This document shows positions 1 through 6,699 of a stretch of 14,641 nucleotides of DNA, piece by piece. Made by a program: the position numbers and the translations under genes. Position 1 is the first letter of the stretch; each line of letters begins with the position of its first letter. The stretch is from CAZUCD01 sp964618855 (GTDB taxonomy: Bacteria; Sumerlaeota; Sumerlaeia; SLMS01; JANRJK01): assembly GCA_964618855.1 (NCBI GenBank), contig CAZUCD010000094.1:1-14641 (forward strand), in the 5' to 3' direction. A model generated the notes under the pieces. That model saw only the letters and a list, made by a program, of their open reading frames with translations. It ran no database searches and was not told where the DNA came from.

Positions 1-40
1 ACGTCCTCGGAACCGCGCGCGAGGCGGCCCGGGGCACGGG

Positions 41-95
41 CAATTGACAAAAGGACCCCGAACTCCTGTTTTTATTGTTGACCTGCGGGTAATCT
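41..95 (+). promoter_or_regulatory. Possible promoter/operator upstream of the Rrf2 regulator
   Basis: This AT-richer stretch in a GC-rich window carries a TTGACA box at 44-49 and a TAATCT box at 90-95. They are too far apart to be one promoter. TAATCT could be a -10 element with a poor -35 near 67-72; transcription would then start near 102 and leave about 30 bases of leader before the ATG at 135. An imperfect inverted repeat spans the region: CAAT 41-44 and AGGA 52-55, against TCCT 64-67 and ATTG 74-77. Rrf2 proteins commonly regulate themselves, so this is a candidate operator. Bases 1-40 show nothing recognisable. Confidence 0.25.
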
Positions 96-134
96 ATGCC
101 CGAACGATGGCCCATCGAGCACGGAGACGCAGCG

Positions 135-602
135 ATGCTTGGACTTTCCCAGACCACCGGCTACGCCATTCTGGCGCTTGCCTGCATGGACGGCCCGGAT
201 GGCGACTGCATCCTGGTGCGGGAGATCTCCGGGCGCACGGGCATCACGAAGCCCTATCTCGCGAAGCTCATCCATGCCCTGGGCGTGGCGGGGCTCGTCG
301 CCTCGCGGCGCGGGCACGGTGGCGGGGTGCGCCTCTCCCGGTCCCCGCGCAGGATCAGCGTCCTGGAGATCGTGGAGGCCGTGGACGGGCCGCACGTGTT
401 CGACCGCTGCCTGATGGGGATGGAGGGGTGCTCCGACCGCCGCGCCTGTCCGGCCCACTCGTACTGGAAGCCCATGCGCACGAAGATCCGTGCGAAGCTC
501 GCGGCCACGACGCTCGAGTCCGTGATCCGGTTCGAGCGTGAACGCGGGGCGCGCCTGACCGCCGGCGCGCCGGATACCGCGCGCACCACCAAACGGAAGT
601 GA
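135..602 (+). CDS. Rrf2-family winged-helix regulator, probable Fe-S sensor
   Basis: This is a 155-aa transcription regulator of the Rrf2 (IscR/NsrR/RirA) family, near the usual 150 aa. The N-terminus MLGLSQTTGYAILAL is the typical Rrf2 opening. A winged helix-turn-helix follows (about residues 25-70), with the recognition-helix segment GITKPYLAKLIHAL and the wing RRGHGGGVRLSRSP. Three cysteines, C92, C99 and C105 (C-x6-C-x5-C), sit where family members bind a [2Fe-2S] or [4Fe-4S] cluster, so an iron, redox or NO sensing role is likely. The ATG at 135 is preferred over the in-frame ATG at 96 because it gives the family N-terminus and has a GGAG 8 bases upstream. The secretin gene starts 35 bases after the stop, so the regulator may control or be co-transcribed with it. 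The ligand and target genes cannot be read from the sequence. Confidence 0.88.
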   Translation: MLGLSQTTGYAILALACMDGPDGDCILVREISGRTGITKPYLAKLIHALGVAGLVASRRGHGGGVRLSRSPRRISVLEIVEAVDGPHVFDRCLMGMEGCSDRRACPAHSYWKPMRTKIRAKLAATTLESVIRFERERGARLTAGAPDTARTTKRK

Positions 603-637
603 AACCGCTGTCGCACACCACGCGAAAGGTCCCGGCC

Positions 638-2239
638 ATGACCGCAGGATTCCGCCAACTCACCATCATCTCGCTCGTGCTCGGGGGCGCCTCGCTGCCT
701 GCTGCGGCGCGCGCGCAGACCCAGCCCGCCAACGCCACCAACGCGCAGGACGAGGTTGTCAACGTCGTGAAGGGCGTGGGTGAGAACACCTCCGACCTGA
801 CCATCTTCCGCACGGGGGACAAGGCGGAGATGAACAACTACGTCTCCGAGGTCGTGGAGCTGCGCAACGCGGTCGCGCTGGAGCTGATCCCGCACGTCTT
901 GCGCGCCGTCCGCCTGGAGAAGGGCGCCGCCCGCGCGCTGACCTTCACCGATCCCGAGACGCAGAAGGTGCGGCACTTCATCCAGGTCGTCACGACTGCG
1001 GAGCAGATGCCGAGCGTGCTCGAGACGATCCGCACGTTTGACCTGACCGGCATCGTGGCGTCCGAGGGGGACACGAAGTACCACTACCGCCTCAACAACC
1101 GGAAGGCCTCCGAGGTGGCCACAATCCTCGCAAACACGGTGCTCTCGGGCGACGGAAAGGTGTTCTTCGACAACGCGACGAACACGGTGTACTTCCAGGA
1201 CCTCGCCAGCAAGTCGCCGCGCAACATCGAGGCGCTGAAGTTCTACGACGCGCCCTCCCCGCAGGTCGAGTTCGAGGTGACGGTGGTGGAGATCGACTCG
1301 AACGACCGCGCCCGCCTCGGGCTGGACTGGGACGCATGGAAGATGTCCGCGGGCGGGCAGTTCGAGTGGACGGCCAACGACTTCGAGGGCCCCGACGCGT
1401 TCTCGCGCATCGACTCGCTGGTGACGGTGGACGCGGCGGCGCTGACGGCCTTCCTGAACTACACGGTGATGACGGGCACTGCGAAGGCGACGACGCGGAC
1501 CGTGCTCACCGCGACCAACGGTTCCCCCGCGGTGTACTCCAGCCTGCGGCGGCTTCCCTACTACGGGCACTCGATGGTCTTCGCGACGCCTGTGGAACTG
1601 ACCGAGGACGTCCCCGGCGTCACGGCGCGCGGCGTGAAGGACGACAACAACCCGGTCGGCAAGCGCCCCGTGGCGATTGTCCCGCCGACGCGCGCCTACA
1701 TGGGCCGTGTCAGCGAGTGGCCGAACCGCCCCGGTGGTGCGGCCTTCGACCCGTCACTCCAGCAGGGCACCGAAAAGACCGAGGGCATGTACCTCGTGAT
1801 CGACCCGACCATCGGCCGGACGCTCGTCACGGCGGACGTCCGCGTCGTGGTGAACAGCCTTTCGGGCGAGACCGAGACCGGGGAGCCGATCATCTCGGAG
1901 CGACTCGTCAGCACGCGCGTCACGCTGAAGGACGGCGAGCCGTTCACGCTGGGCGGCCTCGCGAAGGACACGGAGGTGAAGACGCGCAGGGGCATCCCGG
2001 GGCTGAAGGAGATCCCCGTGCTGAAGTACCTCTTCAGCGTGGACTCCACGCGCAAGCGCACGTCGAAGACCTACGTGATCGTCACGCCGCGCTTCAACAA
2101 CCAGCTCAACTACGAGGCGTCCTACATGAACAACATGAAGCTGGATGCGGACCGGGCGCTCGGCGAAAACCCGGCGAAGCACGTGCCGGGCATGCAGGAG
2201 GGCGTGGCCGACTTCGGGGAGCTGGTTCAGCGGGACTGA
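638..2239 (+). CDS. Secretin (GspD/PilQ superfamily), outer-membrane channel
   Basis: This 533-aa exported protein should form the outer-membrane gate of a type II secretion or type IV pilus system. A Sec signal peptide occupies residues 1-26 (hydrophobic core LTIISLVLGG, cleavage after AARA). Two short N-type domains follow, about 70-135 and 145-205. The secretin domain runs from about 208 to 485 and shows the family signature near its end: KDGEPFTLGGLAKD, then GIPGLKEIPVLKYLF, then the last strand TYVIVTPRF. About 48 residues follow it. The protein is shorter than typical GspD or PilQ and no N0 domain is apparent. ATG 638 has AAAGG 8 bases upstream; an in-frame GTG at 599, overlapping the regulator stop, would add 13 residues and fits the signal peptide less well. 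No other machinery gene adjoins it. The next gene converges 5 bases after its stop with no room for a terminator. Confidence 0.9.
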   Translation: MTAGFRQLTIISLVLGGASLPAAARAQTQPANATNAQDEVVNVVKGVGENTSDLTIFRTGDKAEMNNYVSEVVELRNAVALELIPHVLRAVRLEKGAARALTFTDPETQKVRHFIQVVTTAEQMPSVLETIRTFDLTGIVASEGDTKYHYRLNNRKASEVATILANTVLSGDGKVFFDNATNTVYFQDLASKSPRNIEALKFYDAPSPQVEFEVTVVEIDSNDRARLGLDWDAWKMSAGGQFEWTANDFEGPDAFSRIDSLVTVDAAALTAFLNYTVMTGTAKATTRTVLTATNGSPAVYSSLRRLPYYGHSMVFATPVELTEDVPGVTARGVKDDNNPVGKRPVAIVPPTRAYMGRVSEWPNRPGGAAFDPSLQQGTEKTEGMYLVIDPTIGRTLVTADVRVVVNSLSGETETGEPIISERLVSTRVTLKDGEPFTLGGLAKDTEVKTRRGIPGLKEIPVLKYLFSVDSTRKRTSKTYVIVTPRFNNQLNYEASYMNNMKLDADRALGENPAKHVPGMQEGVADFGELVQRD

Positions 2240-2244
2240 CGGGG

Positions 2245-3678
2245 CTACGGCCTGCGGATGCGCTCCATGAGGGCGCGGATCTCGGGCCTTCCGCCAAAGT
2301 AGGCGTTGAACGCGCGGCTCCCCTGGAGCCGCGCGATCAGGTCCTCGGCGGCATCGACGCGGGCCTGCAGGCCGCGGTCGGGTTCCGGTGCGCGAAGGCC
2401 GAGCGCGTGCCGGTGCCAGTCCACCAGGGGATTCTCGACGGTGCCGTTGACGGGGCGGTCGGGGGCGATCTTCGGGTCGTCGGCCCAGCGGGCGAGCGTT
2501 GCGCCTCCCGCCTCGGCCGAGTGGAACTCGAGCAGCCGCGCGCGCACCTCGTCCAGCTCCTCCGCGTCGCGCCGTTCCAGCTTGAACTCCGCGAGCATCG
2601 CGTCGGAGAGCCCGCGCGCATCGCCGGGGCGGAAGGTGCGGATGTAGCCGAGGTCCGCCAGGCGCGCGGTGTGCTCGTCGATGGCGGTCGAGATCACCCT
2701 CAGCCCGAGCCAGAGCCAGCCGAGCACGCGGTTGCGGCACCCGAGTTCGGCCTCCAGCGATCGCAGGTCGCAGCTCACCGCGACGTGCGCCTCCTGGCAC
2801 GCGACGAGGAAGTCGTCGTGCGCCAGCCAGCCGAGGAACCGCGTCCTGTTCGCGATGGGGCTCGCCTCGACGCGGGCGCGGAACCTCTCGAACACGATTG
2901 TGCTGTGCCCAGCGATCGTGCCGCCCGTCACGACCAGCCAGATGTCGTCCTCGTTCACCATCGTCCGAAGGAGTGCCTGGAAGAAGGTCTCCTCGTCGAA
3001 CCATGTGTTCATGCCGCCGGTGGAGATGAGGACGCGGCTCTCCCGCGGGATGCCGTGCGACTGGAGGAATGCGCGCGGGCGCGGGAGCGTCTCGCGGTCG
3101 ATGCCGACGGCCGGCGGGATGATCGAGACGAGTTCCGTTCCGCAGGTTTCCGCATCGAGGCGCCCCGCCGCGCCGAGTTCACCGACCAGCGCCAGCCTCT
3201 GCGCGTTCGAGCACACGCTGAACCGGTCCGCGCGCATCAGGACGGGGAGCACCGTCCGCCAGTAGTCCGCAAGCGCGGCGTTGCTGGAGTGCCGGTGGGC
3301 CTGCTGCTGCCGCTCCGCCGCCGGGTGCCCGAAGTAGTCCACCCAGAGCGGCCCCGTCCAACCCGAGCGCGCGACGCCGAGCGCGCCGATGTCCGTGAGC
3401 GCGACGACGGCGTCGAACCTGTGGCGCGCACAAAGCCCGTCGACCGCCGCGCGGACCTGCTCCGGGTCCGGCGGCACCGTCGCATGGTGGCGCAGAGGCA
3501 CCGCGCACGCGCTCTTCCGCGCATCCCCCCGCCCGAATGGAATCTCCAGAAGCACGCACTCGTGCCCCTCCCCGTGGAGGGCGCGGAGCATCCCGAGCAC
3601 GCGCAGTCCGGTCGCGTAGACATGCTGCTCCCTCGCTTCCGGGAGCGGGCCGACTCCGACGACGAGGACGAGGCTCAT
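2245..3678 (-). CDS. Glycosyltransferase, GT-B fold (GT4-like)
   Basis: This 477-aa cytoplasmic protein resembles retaining GT-B glycosyltransferases. The N-terminal Rossmann-like half opens with MSLVLVVGVGPLPEAREQHV. The C-terminal half has the donor-side pattern: a strand and glycine turn at LISTGGMNTWFDEETFFQAL (residues 217-236), LVVTGG at 248-253, FLGWLAHDDF at 281-290 and a conserved acidic stretch SLEAELGCRN near 307-316. Residues after about 400 form a tail that I do not recognise. The ATG overlaps the TGA of the upstream phosphohexomutase (ATGA), and GGAAAGG lies about 9 bases before it, so the two genes are translationally coupled. The likely job is transfer of a sugar whose precursor the mutase makes, for a surface polysaccharide or glycoprotein. 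Donor and acceptor are unknown. An open frame continues upstream to 4218 but is only the mutase read in another frame. Confidence 0.8.
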   Translation of the reverse strand: MSLVLVVGVGPLPEAREQHVYATGLRVLGMLRALHGEGHECVLLEIPFGRGDARKSACAVPLRHHATVPPDPEQVRAAVDGLCARHRFDAVVALTDIGALGVARSGWTGPLWVDYFGHPAAERQQQAHRHSSNAALADYWRTVLPVLMRADRFSVCSNAQRLALVGELGAAGRLDAETCGTELVSIIPPAVGIDRETLPRPRAFLQSHGIPRESRVLISTGGMNTWFDEETFFQALLRTMVNEDDIWLVVTGGTIAGHSTIVFERFRARVEASPIANRTRFLGWLAHDDFLVACQEAHVAVSCDLRSLEAELGCRNRVLGWLWLGLRVISTAIDEHTARLADLGYIRTFRPGDARGLSDAMLAEFKLERRDAEELDEVRARLLEFHSAEAGGATLARWADDPKIAPDRPVNGTVENPLVDWHRHALGLRAPEPDRGLQARVDAAEDLIARLQGSRAFNAYFGGRPEIRALMERIRRP

Positions 3679-5036
3679 GGCAGTGCCCTTTCCGCGATGC
3701 GGATCAGGTCGCGCGCCAGGCGCCTGCTGGGTGCCTCCGCGAACATGCGCAGGATCGGCTCCGTGCCGCTGGCGCGGACGTGCAGCCACCTGTCGGGCCA
3801 CGTGGCCTTGAGGCCATCGCGCAAGTCGAACTGGGCGCCCCGGCACGCGCGCTGGATTGCGGAGAAGATGCGCGCGGTCTCGATGCCCATGATCTTCGTG
3901 CTTCCCTTCACAATCGCATAGTCCGGGATCGAGGCGTTCCACTCGGAGAGGTTGGTGAAACCGCTTCGACGAAGGCCGGTCAGGATGAGGGCGATGCCCG
4001 TCGCGGCGTCGCGTCCCGGGTGGATCGCGGGCACGATGATGCCGCCATTGCCCTCGCCGCCGACCGCCGCGCGCTTCGCCTTCATCATCGCCACGACGTG
4101 CGCCTCCCCGACCTTCGAGCGGTGCACGACCGTCCGGTGCGCGGAGGCCACGTCCTCCAGTGCGCGGGAACTCGACAGGTTCGCCACGAGCGGCGTCCTT
4201 CCCTTGAGGCGCAGCCATGCGTCGGCCGCCAGCACGAGCGTTCGCTCCTCCCCGATGGCGCGCCCGGTTTCGTCAACAAGCGCGAGCCTGTCGCCATCTG
4301 GGTCGAGCGCGAAGCCGACAGCGGCCTTGCGCGCGACAACCTCGCGGCACAGGGCCTTCAGGTTCTCGGGCAGGGGCTCCGCGCCGCGCTCGAAGGGGAC
4401 GGTGGTCCTTTCGTGGATCGTCGTGGGTGCCGCGCCGTAGGACCTCGCGGCGAGGGGCGCGAGCACGGCTCCGGCGCCGTTGCAGCAATCGATCACGACG
4501 CGCGTGCGCCCCTCGAACGGCTCCAGCACCTCGGCCATCGCCTCCATGTGCGCCTCGAGGAGCTTGCCGGGATCGAGGGTCCAGACGGACTCGTAGCTGT
4601 CGCGCGCGCGGAACCCCGCGCCCAGCAGCGACTTCATGCGCTCGTGCTCGGCGGGCCCCTGGAAGATGCCCGCGGACGTGAAGAACTTCAGGCCGTTGTA
4701 CTCGACCGGGTTGTGGCTGGCCGTTATGGCAATGCCTCCCGCCATCCCGAATGTCCTCACCACGAGTCCGACCGTCGGCGTCGGCAACAGGTCCGCAAGG
4801 AAGGGCCGCAGTCCCGCCGCCGAGAGGGCACCCGCCACGATGGGCGCGATCCACGCCCGCGAAGCGCGCGAGTCGCCCGCGACAAGCACGTCGCCTCCCT
4901 TGAGCGTCCCGGCGTACGCCGTCACATAACGCGCCACAACCTCCGGCGTCAGGCTCTCCCCGACGATGCCACGGACTCCAGCGACTGAGACGACGAGTGG
5001 TGAAGGTGCATGCTTGCCGCGCTTGGGCTGCGCCAT
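3675..5036 (-). CDS. glmM: Phosphohexomutase, GlmM/PMM type (phosphoglucosamine mutase-like)
   Basis: This 453-aa enzyme of the alpha-D-phosphohexomutase family interconverts sugar 6- and 1-phosphates through a phosphoserine. All four active-site loops are visible: catalytic S107 in TASHNP (105-110), metal-binding DPDGDR (245-250), sugar-binding GGEGNGG (326-332) and phosphate-binding RASGTEP (421-427). Length matches the family. The sugar loop GGEGNGG resembles the archaeal-type GlmM/phosphomannomutase subgroup rather than the GGEQSGH of classical bacterial GlmM. Glucosamine-phosphate is therefore the best substrate guess, and mannose or glucose phosphate remain possible. ATG 5036 has GGAG 7 bases upstream and gives an N-terminus that runs straight into the family start VAGVRGIVGESLTPE; an upstream extension to 5222 has no family similarity. 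It heads a two-gene unit with the overlapping glycosyltransferase and is divergent from the PAS gene. Confidence 0.92.
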   Translation of the reverse strand: MAQPKRGKHAPSPLVVSVAGVRGIVGESLTPEVVARYVTAYAGTLKGGDVLVAGDSRASRAWIAPIVAGALSAAGLRPFLADLLPTPTVGLVVRTFGMAGGIAITASHNPVEYNGLKFFTSAGIFQGPAEHERMKSLLGAGFRARDSYESVWTLDPGKLLEAHMEAMAEVLEPFEGRTRVVIDCCNGAGAVLAPLAARSYGAAPTTIHERTTVPFERGAEPLPENLKALCREVVARKAAVGFALDPDGDRLALVDETGRAIGEERTLVLAADAWLRLKGRTPLVANLSSSRALEDVASAHRTVVHRSKVGEAHVVAMMKAKRAAVGGEGNGGIIVPAIHPGRDAATGIALILTGLRRSGFTNLSEWNASIPDYAIVKGSTKIMGIETARIFSAIQRACRGAQFDLRDGLKATWPDRWLHVRASGTEPILRMFAEAPSRRLARDLIRIAERALP

Positions 5037-5078
5037 GGGTGGACTCCGCCTCGGTTTGGTGCCGACTCGCCGGACCCT

Positions 5079-5106
5079 CCGCTTGCCGCCCCAGAGGGGC
5101 AAGCGG
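5079..5106. promoter_or_regulatory. Inverted repeat between the divergent mutase and PAS genes
   Basis: A perfect 9-bp inverted repeat, CCGCTTGCC (5079-5087) and GGCAAGCGG (5098-5106), has a 10-base loop that can alternatively pair GCCCC with GGGGC. It lies about 45 bases upstream of the mutase ATG and about 105 bases upstream of the PAS gene. It could be an operator shared by the two divergent genes or a hairpin in the mutase leader. No clear -35/-10 pair was found in 5037-5209, which is very GC-rich. Confidence 0.35.
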
Positions 5107-5209
5107 GCAGGGACGCGGCCTGTCGGCCCGTGTCCTCCCCAATTGCCCCGCGGCCGGCGTTCTTTCTCAATGGCTCCGTCCAGTCCAGTCCACGGAGCGA
5201 ACGACTCGC

Positions 5210-5602
5210 ATGCGGTTTCCATCCGAGATTTGGGACGACCCCGCCGACGCCGGACTTGCCTTGGGCGCGGTGGAGGTGCTCTCCGGCGAGGCGCTCATCG
5301 TGACCGATCGCCTCACGAATGCGGTGTTCATCAATGAGGCGGCTGAGTCCATCCTCGGGGACCGCGCGGAGTCGCTGGTGAATCGGACCACGCTCTCGCT
5401 GCTCGGCTACGCGAAGCCCGAGGGCCTGCCGCAGGGATTGGTGAACGCACTGCTTGCGCAGACGGGTCCCTGGCGCGGGGTCGCGAACCTCGACGCAGCC
5501 GGCGGCGCCGTGCCATGCGTGGTCGAGGCCTCCGCAGTCCGGCGGGGCGACCGGCTGGTGTGTGGTGTGCTGAGAATCGCGCCGCGGCAGGGAAAAGCCT
5601 GA
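5210..5602 (+). CDS. Small stand-alone PAS-like domain protein
   Basis: This 130-aa soluble protein consists of little more than one PAS-like domain, about residues 24-127. The start of the fold is clear (EALIVTDRLTNAVFINEAAE), followed by helical linker residues and the closing strands PCVVEASAVRRGDRLVCGVL. It has no kinase, cyclase or DNA-binding part, no signal peptide and no membrane segment. It could bind a small ligand or mediate protein contacts for an unlinked partner. ATG 5210 is chosen because residues upstream in the same frame are low-complexity and overlap the divergent mutase. A GGAG lies 12 bases upstream, slightly far. The TGA stop is part of the first repeat unit of the array that begins at 5598, so the original C-terminus may have been altered when the repeat arrived. 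Confidence 0.72.
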   Translation: MRFPSEIWDDPADAGLALGAVEVLSGEALIVTDRLTNAVFINEAAESILGDRAESLVNRTTLSLLGYAKPEGLPQGLVNALLAQTGPWRGVANLDAAGGAVPCVVEASAVRRGDRLVCGVLRIAPRQGKA

Positions 5603-5729
5603 CGCAAAGGCGCCAAGCCGCTAGAGCGCAAGGAACCAACCACCAGCGCCTCCTCCCACTCGCTGTCTTTGCTTTTCTTTGCGCCCCCGCGTCCCTGCGT
5701 CCTTGCGTCATGTCTTTCCTCTCTCCATC
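5598..5729. repeat. Repeat unit A of the approximately 125-bp family
   Basis: This first complete unit is 132 bp and begins CCTGACGCAAAGGCGCCAAG. Its ends are near-perfect inverted repeats: GACGCAAAGG at 5601-5610 and CCTTGCGTC at 5701-5709, so the unit can fold as a long hairpin. The middle contains CCACCAGCGCCTCCTCCCA, shared with units B and C. Its first bases supply the stop codon of the PAS gene. The unit has more runs of T and more A+T than the flanking genes. Confidence 0.88.
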
Positions 5730-5853
5730 CCTGACGCACAGTCGCCAAGCCGCAAGGGACCAACCACCAGCGCCTCCTCCCATTCGCTGTCTTTGCTCTT
5801 CTTTGCGTCCCCGCGCCCTAGCGTCCTAGCGTCACGTCTCTCCTCTTTCCATC
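5730..5853. repeat. Repeat unit B
   Basis: This complete 124-bp unit is in direct tandem with unit A. It starts CCTGACGCACAGTCGCCAAG, so its left end has diverged from the others (GACGCACAGT), and the right end has changed as well (CTAGCGTC). The central CCACCAGCGCCTCCTCCCA is intact. Loss of end complementarity suggests this copy is older or less constrained. Confidence 0.88.
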
Positions 5854-5956
5854 CCTGACGCAAAGGCGCCAAGCCGCGAGGCCTCAAGGAACCAGCCACC
5901 AGCGCCTCCTCCCACTCGCTGTCATTGCTTCTCTTTGCGTCCCCGCGCCGTAGCGT
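5854..5956. repeat. Repeat unit C, lacking its right end
   Basis: The unit starts CCTGACGCAAAGGCGCCAAG and follows the family as far as CCGCGCCGTAGCGT, then stops matching. The right inverted end (CCTTGCGTC) is missing. The 78 bases that follow, to 6034, are unique sequence leading to the GxxExxY gene and include a short palindrome GCAGGCACCTGC at 5995-6006. Confidence 0.85.
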
Positions 5957-6034
5957 TTTGCATTTGCACCCATCCACGCGGCGGGTCTCCCGTGGCAGGC
6001 ACCTGCACTTCACCTTCAGACTGCGGGATGCACG

Positions 6035-6415
6035 ATGACCGAGAACGAAGTGAGCCGCCACATCGTTGAGGCCGCGATTGAGGTTCACCGCACACTTGGC
6101 GGCCCGGGACTGCTGGAGAGCGTCTACGAGGAAGCCCTCGTCTGGGAACTCGAGCATCGCGGGCTCAGGGTGCAGCGCCAAGTCCAGGTCCCCATACCCT
6201 ACAAGGGCCACATACTCGCCACGCCGCTCAGGATCGACCTGCTTGTCGAAGGACTCGTTATCGTCGAATGCAAGTCGGTATCCCAACACAGCGCGATTTT
6301 CGAGGCTCAGGTGCTGACCTATCTCAGGCTCACCGGCATTAAGCTCGGACTCGTCGTGAACTTCGGGGAACGTCTGGTGAAGGACGGCATCCACCGTGTC
6401 GTGAACGGTCTGTAA
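6035..6415 (+). CDS. GxxExxY protein, PD-(D/E)XK nuclease-like fold
   Basis: This 126-aa protein belongs to the GxxExxY family (PDDEXK_3-type), with the name motif GLLESVY at residues 25-31. The nuclease-fold signature is also present: D68 in RIDLLVEG, then E78-C79-K80 in VIVECKS, then Q92 and Y96 in AQVLTYLRLTG. Length is the family norm of about 125 aa, so the gene looks intact. Members are scattered across bacteria and archaea, often in several copies per genome; cutting activity has not, to my knowledge, been shown. ATG 6035 has only a weak GGG upstream. Base composition is less GC-rich than the neighbours, consistent with transfer. It lies between unit C, which lacks its right end, and unit D, which lacks its left end, as if it were cargo of the repeat family. 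Confidence 0.88.
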   Translation: MTENEVSRHIVEAAIEVHRTLGGPGLLESVYEEALVWELEHRGLRVQRQVQVPIPYKGHILATPLRIDLLVEGLVIVECKSVSQHSAIFEAQVLTYLRLTGIKLGLVVNFGERLVKDGIHRVVNGL

Positions 6416-6441
6416 GGCCGAAGTCGTTTCCCTCTTGTTCT

Positions 6442-6511
6442 CTTCTCTCTTTGCTTTTCTTCGCGTCCCCGCGCGGTAGCGTCCTTGCGTTGGGTTTTTC
6501 CTCAATCCATC
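6442..6511. repeat. Repeat unit D, right half only
   Basis: Starting about 27 bases after the GxxExxY stop, the sequence rejoins the repeat family at CTCTCTTTGCTTTTCTTCG and continues through the right end CCTTGCGTTG (6483-6492) and the CCATC spacer that also precedes units B, C and E. The left half of the unit is absent. Together with the truncated unit C it brackets the gene. Confidence 0.82.
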
Positions 6512-6640
6512 CCTGACGCAAAGGCGCCAAGCCCTGAGGCCGCAAGGAACCAGCCACCAGAGTCTCCTCCCATTCGCGTCTTTGCTTTTCTTTGCGTCCC
6601 CGCGCCGTAGCGTCCTTGCGTCTTGCCTTTTCCCCCTCGC
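6512..6640. repeat. Repeat unit E
   Basis: This complete unit directly follows D. It begins CCTGACGCAAAGGCGCCAAG and has intact inverted ends GACGCAAAGG (6515-6524) and CCTTGCGTC (6614-6622). The family similarity fades near 6625-6640 into a CT- and GC-rich stretch that leads to the ribosome binding site of the purN-rdgB gene. Nothing else is recognised in 6641-6683. Confidence 0.86.
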
Positions 6641-6699
6641 GCCGCGGCGCGCCCCCCCTTTGCGTGTGATCCACAGTCCACACGGAGGCGCACCCCCCC

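Noticed and set aside
44..83. TTGACA (44-49) or TTGACC (78-83) as -35 box of the Rrf2 promoter
   Set aside because: Neither lies 16-18 bases before a reasonable -10 box; the only good -10 (90-95) is too far from the first and too close to the second.
254..1570. Long minus-strand open frame opposite the regulator and secretin
   Set aside because: Arg/Gly/His-rich sequence without family motifs; it is the complement of well-supported genes in GC-rich DNA.
1336..3921. Plus-strand open frame of 861 codons across secretin and glycosyltransferase
   Set aside because: It crosses two real genes on opposite strands and has low-complexity Arg/Ala composition with no motif; a GC-driven shadow.
3679..4218. 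N-terminal extension of the glycosyltransferase frame
   Set aside because: This part is the mutase gene read in another frame; the ATG at 3678 has a good ribosome site and the family N-terminus.
5598..6640. CRISPR array
   Set aside because: Whole units of about 125 bp are similar; there are no short identical repeats separated by unique equal-length spacers, and no cas genes.
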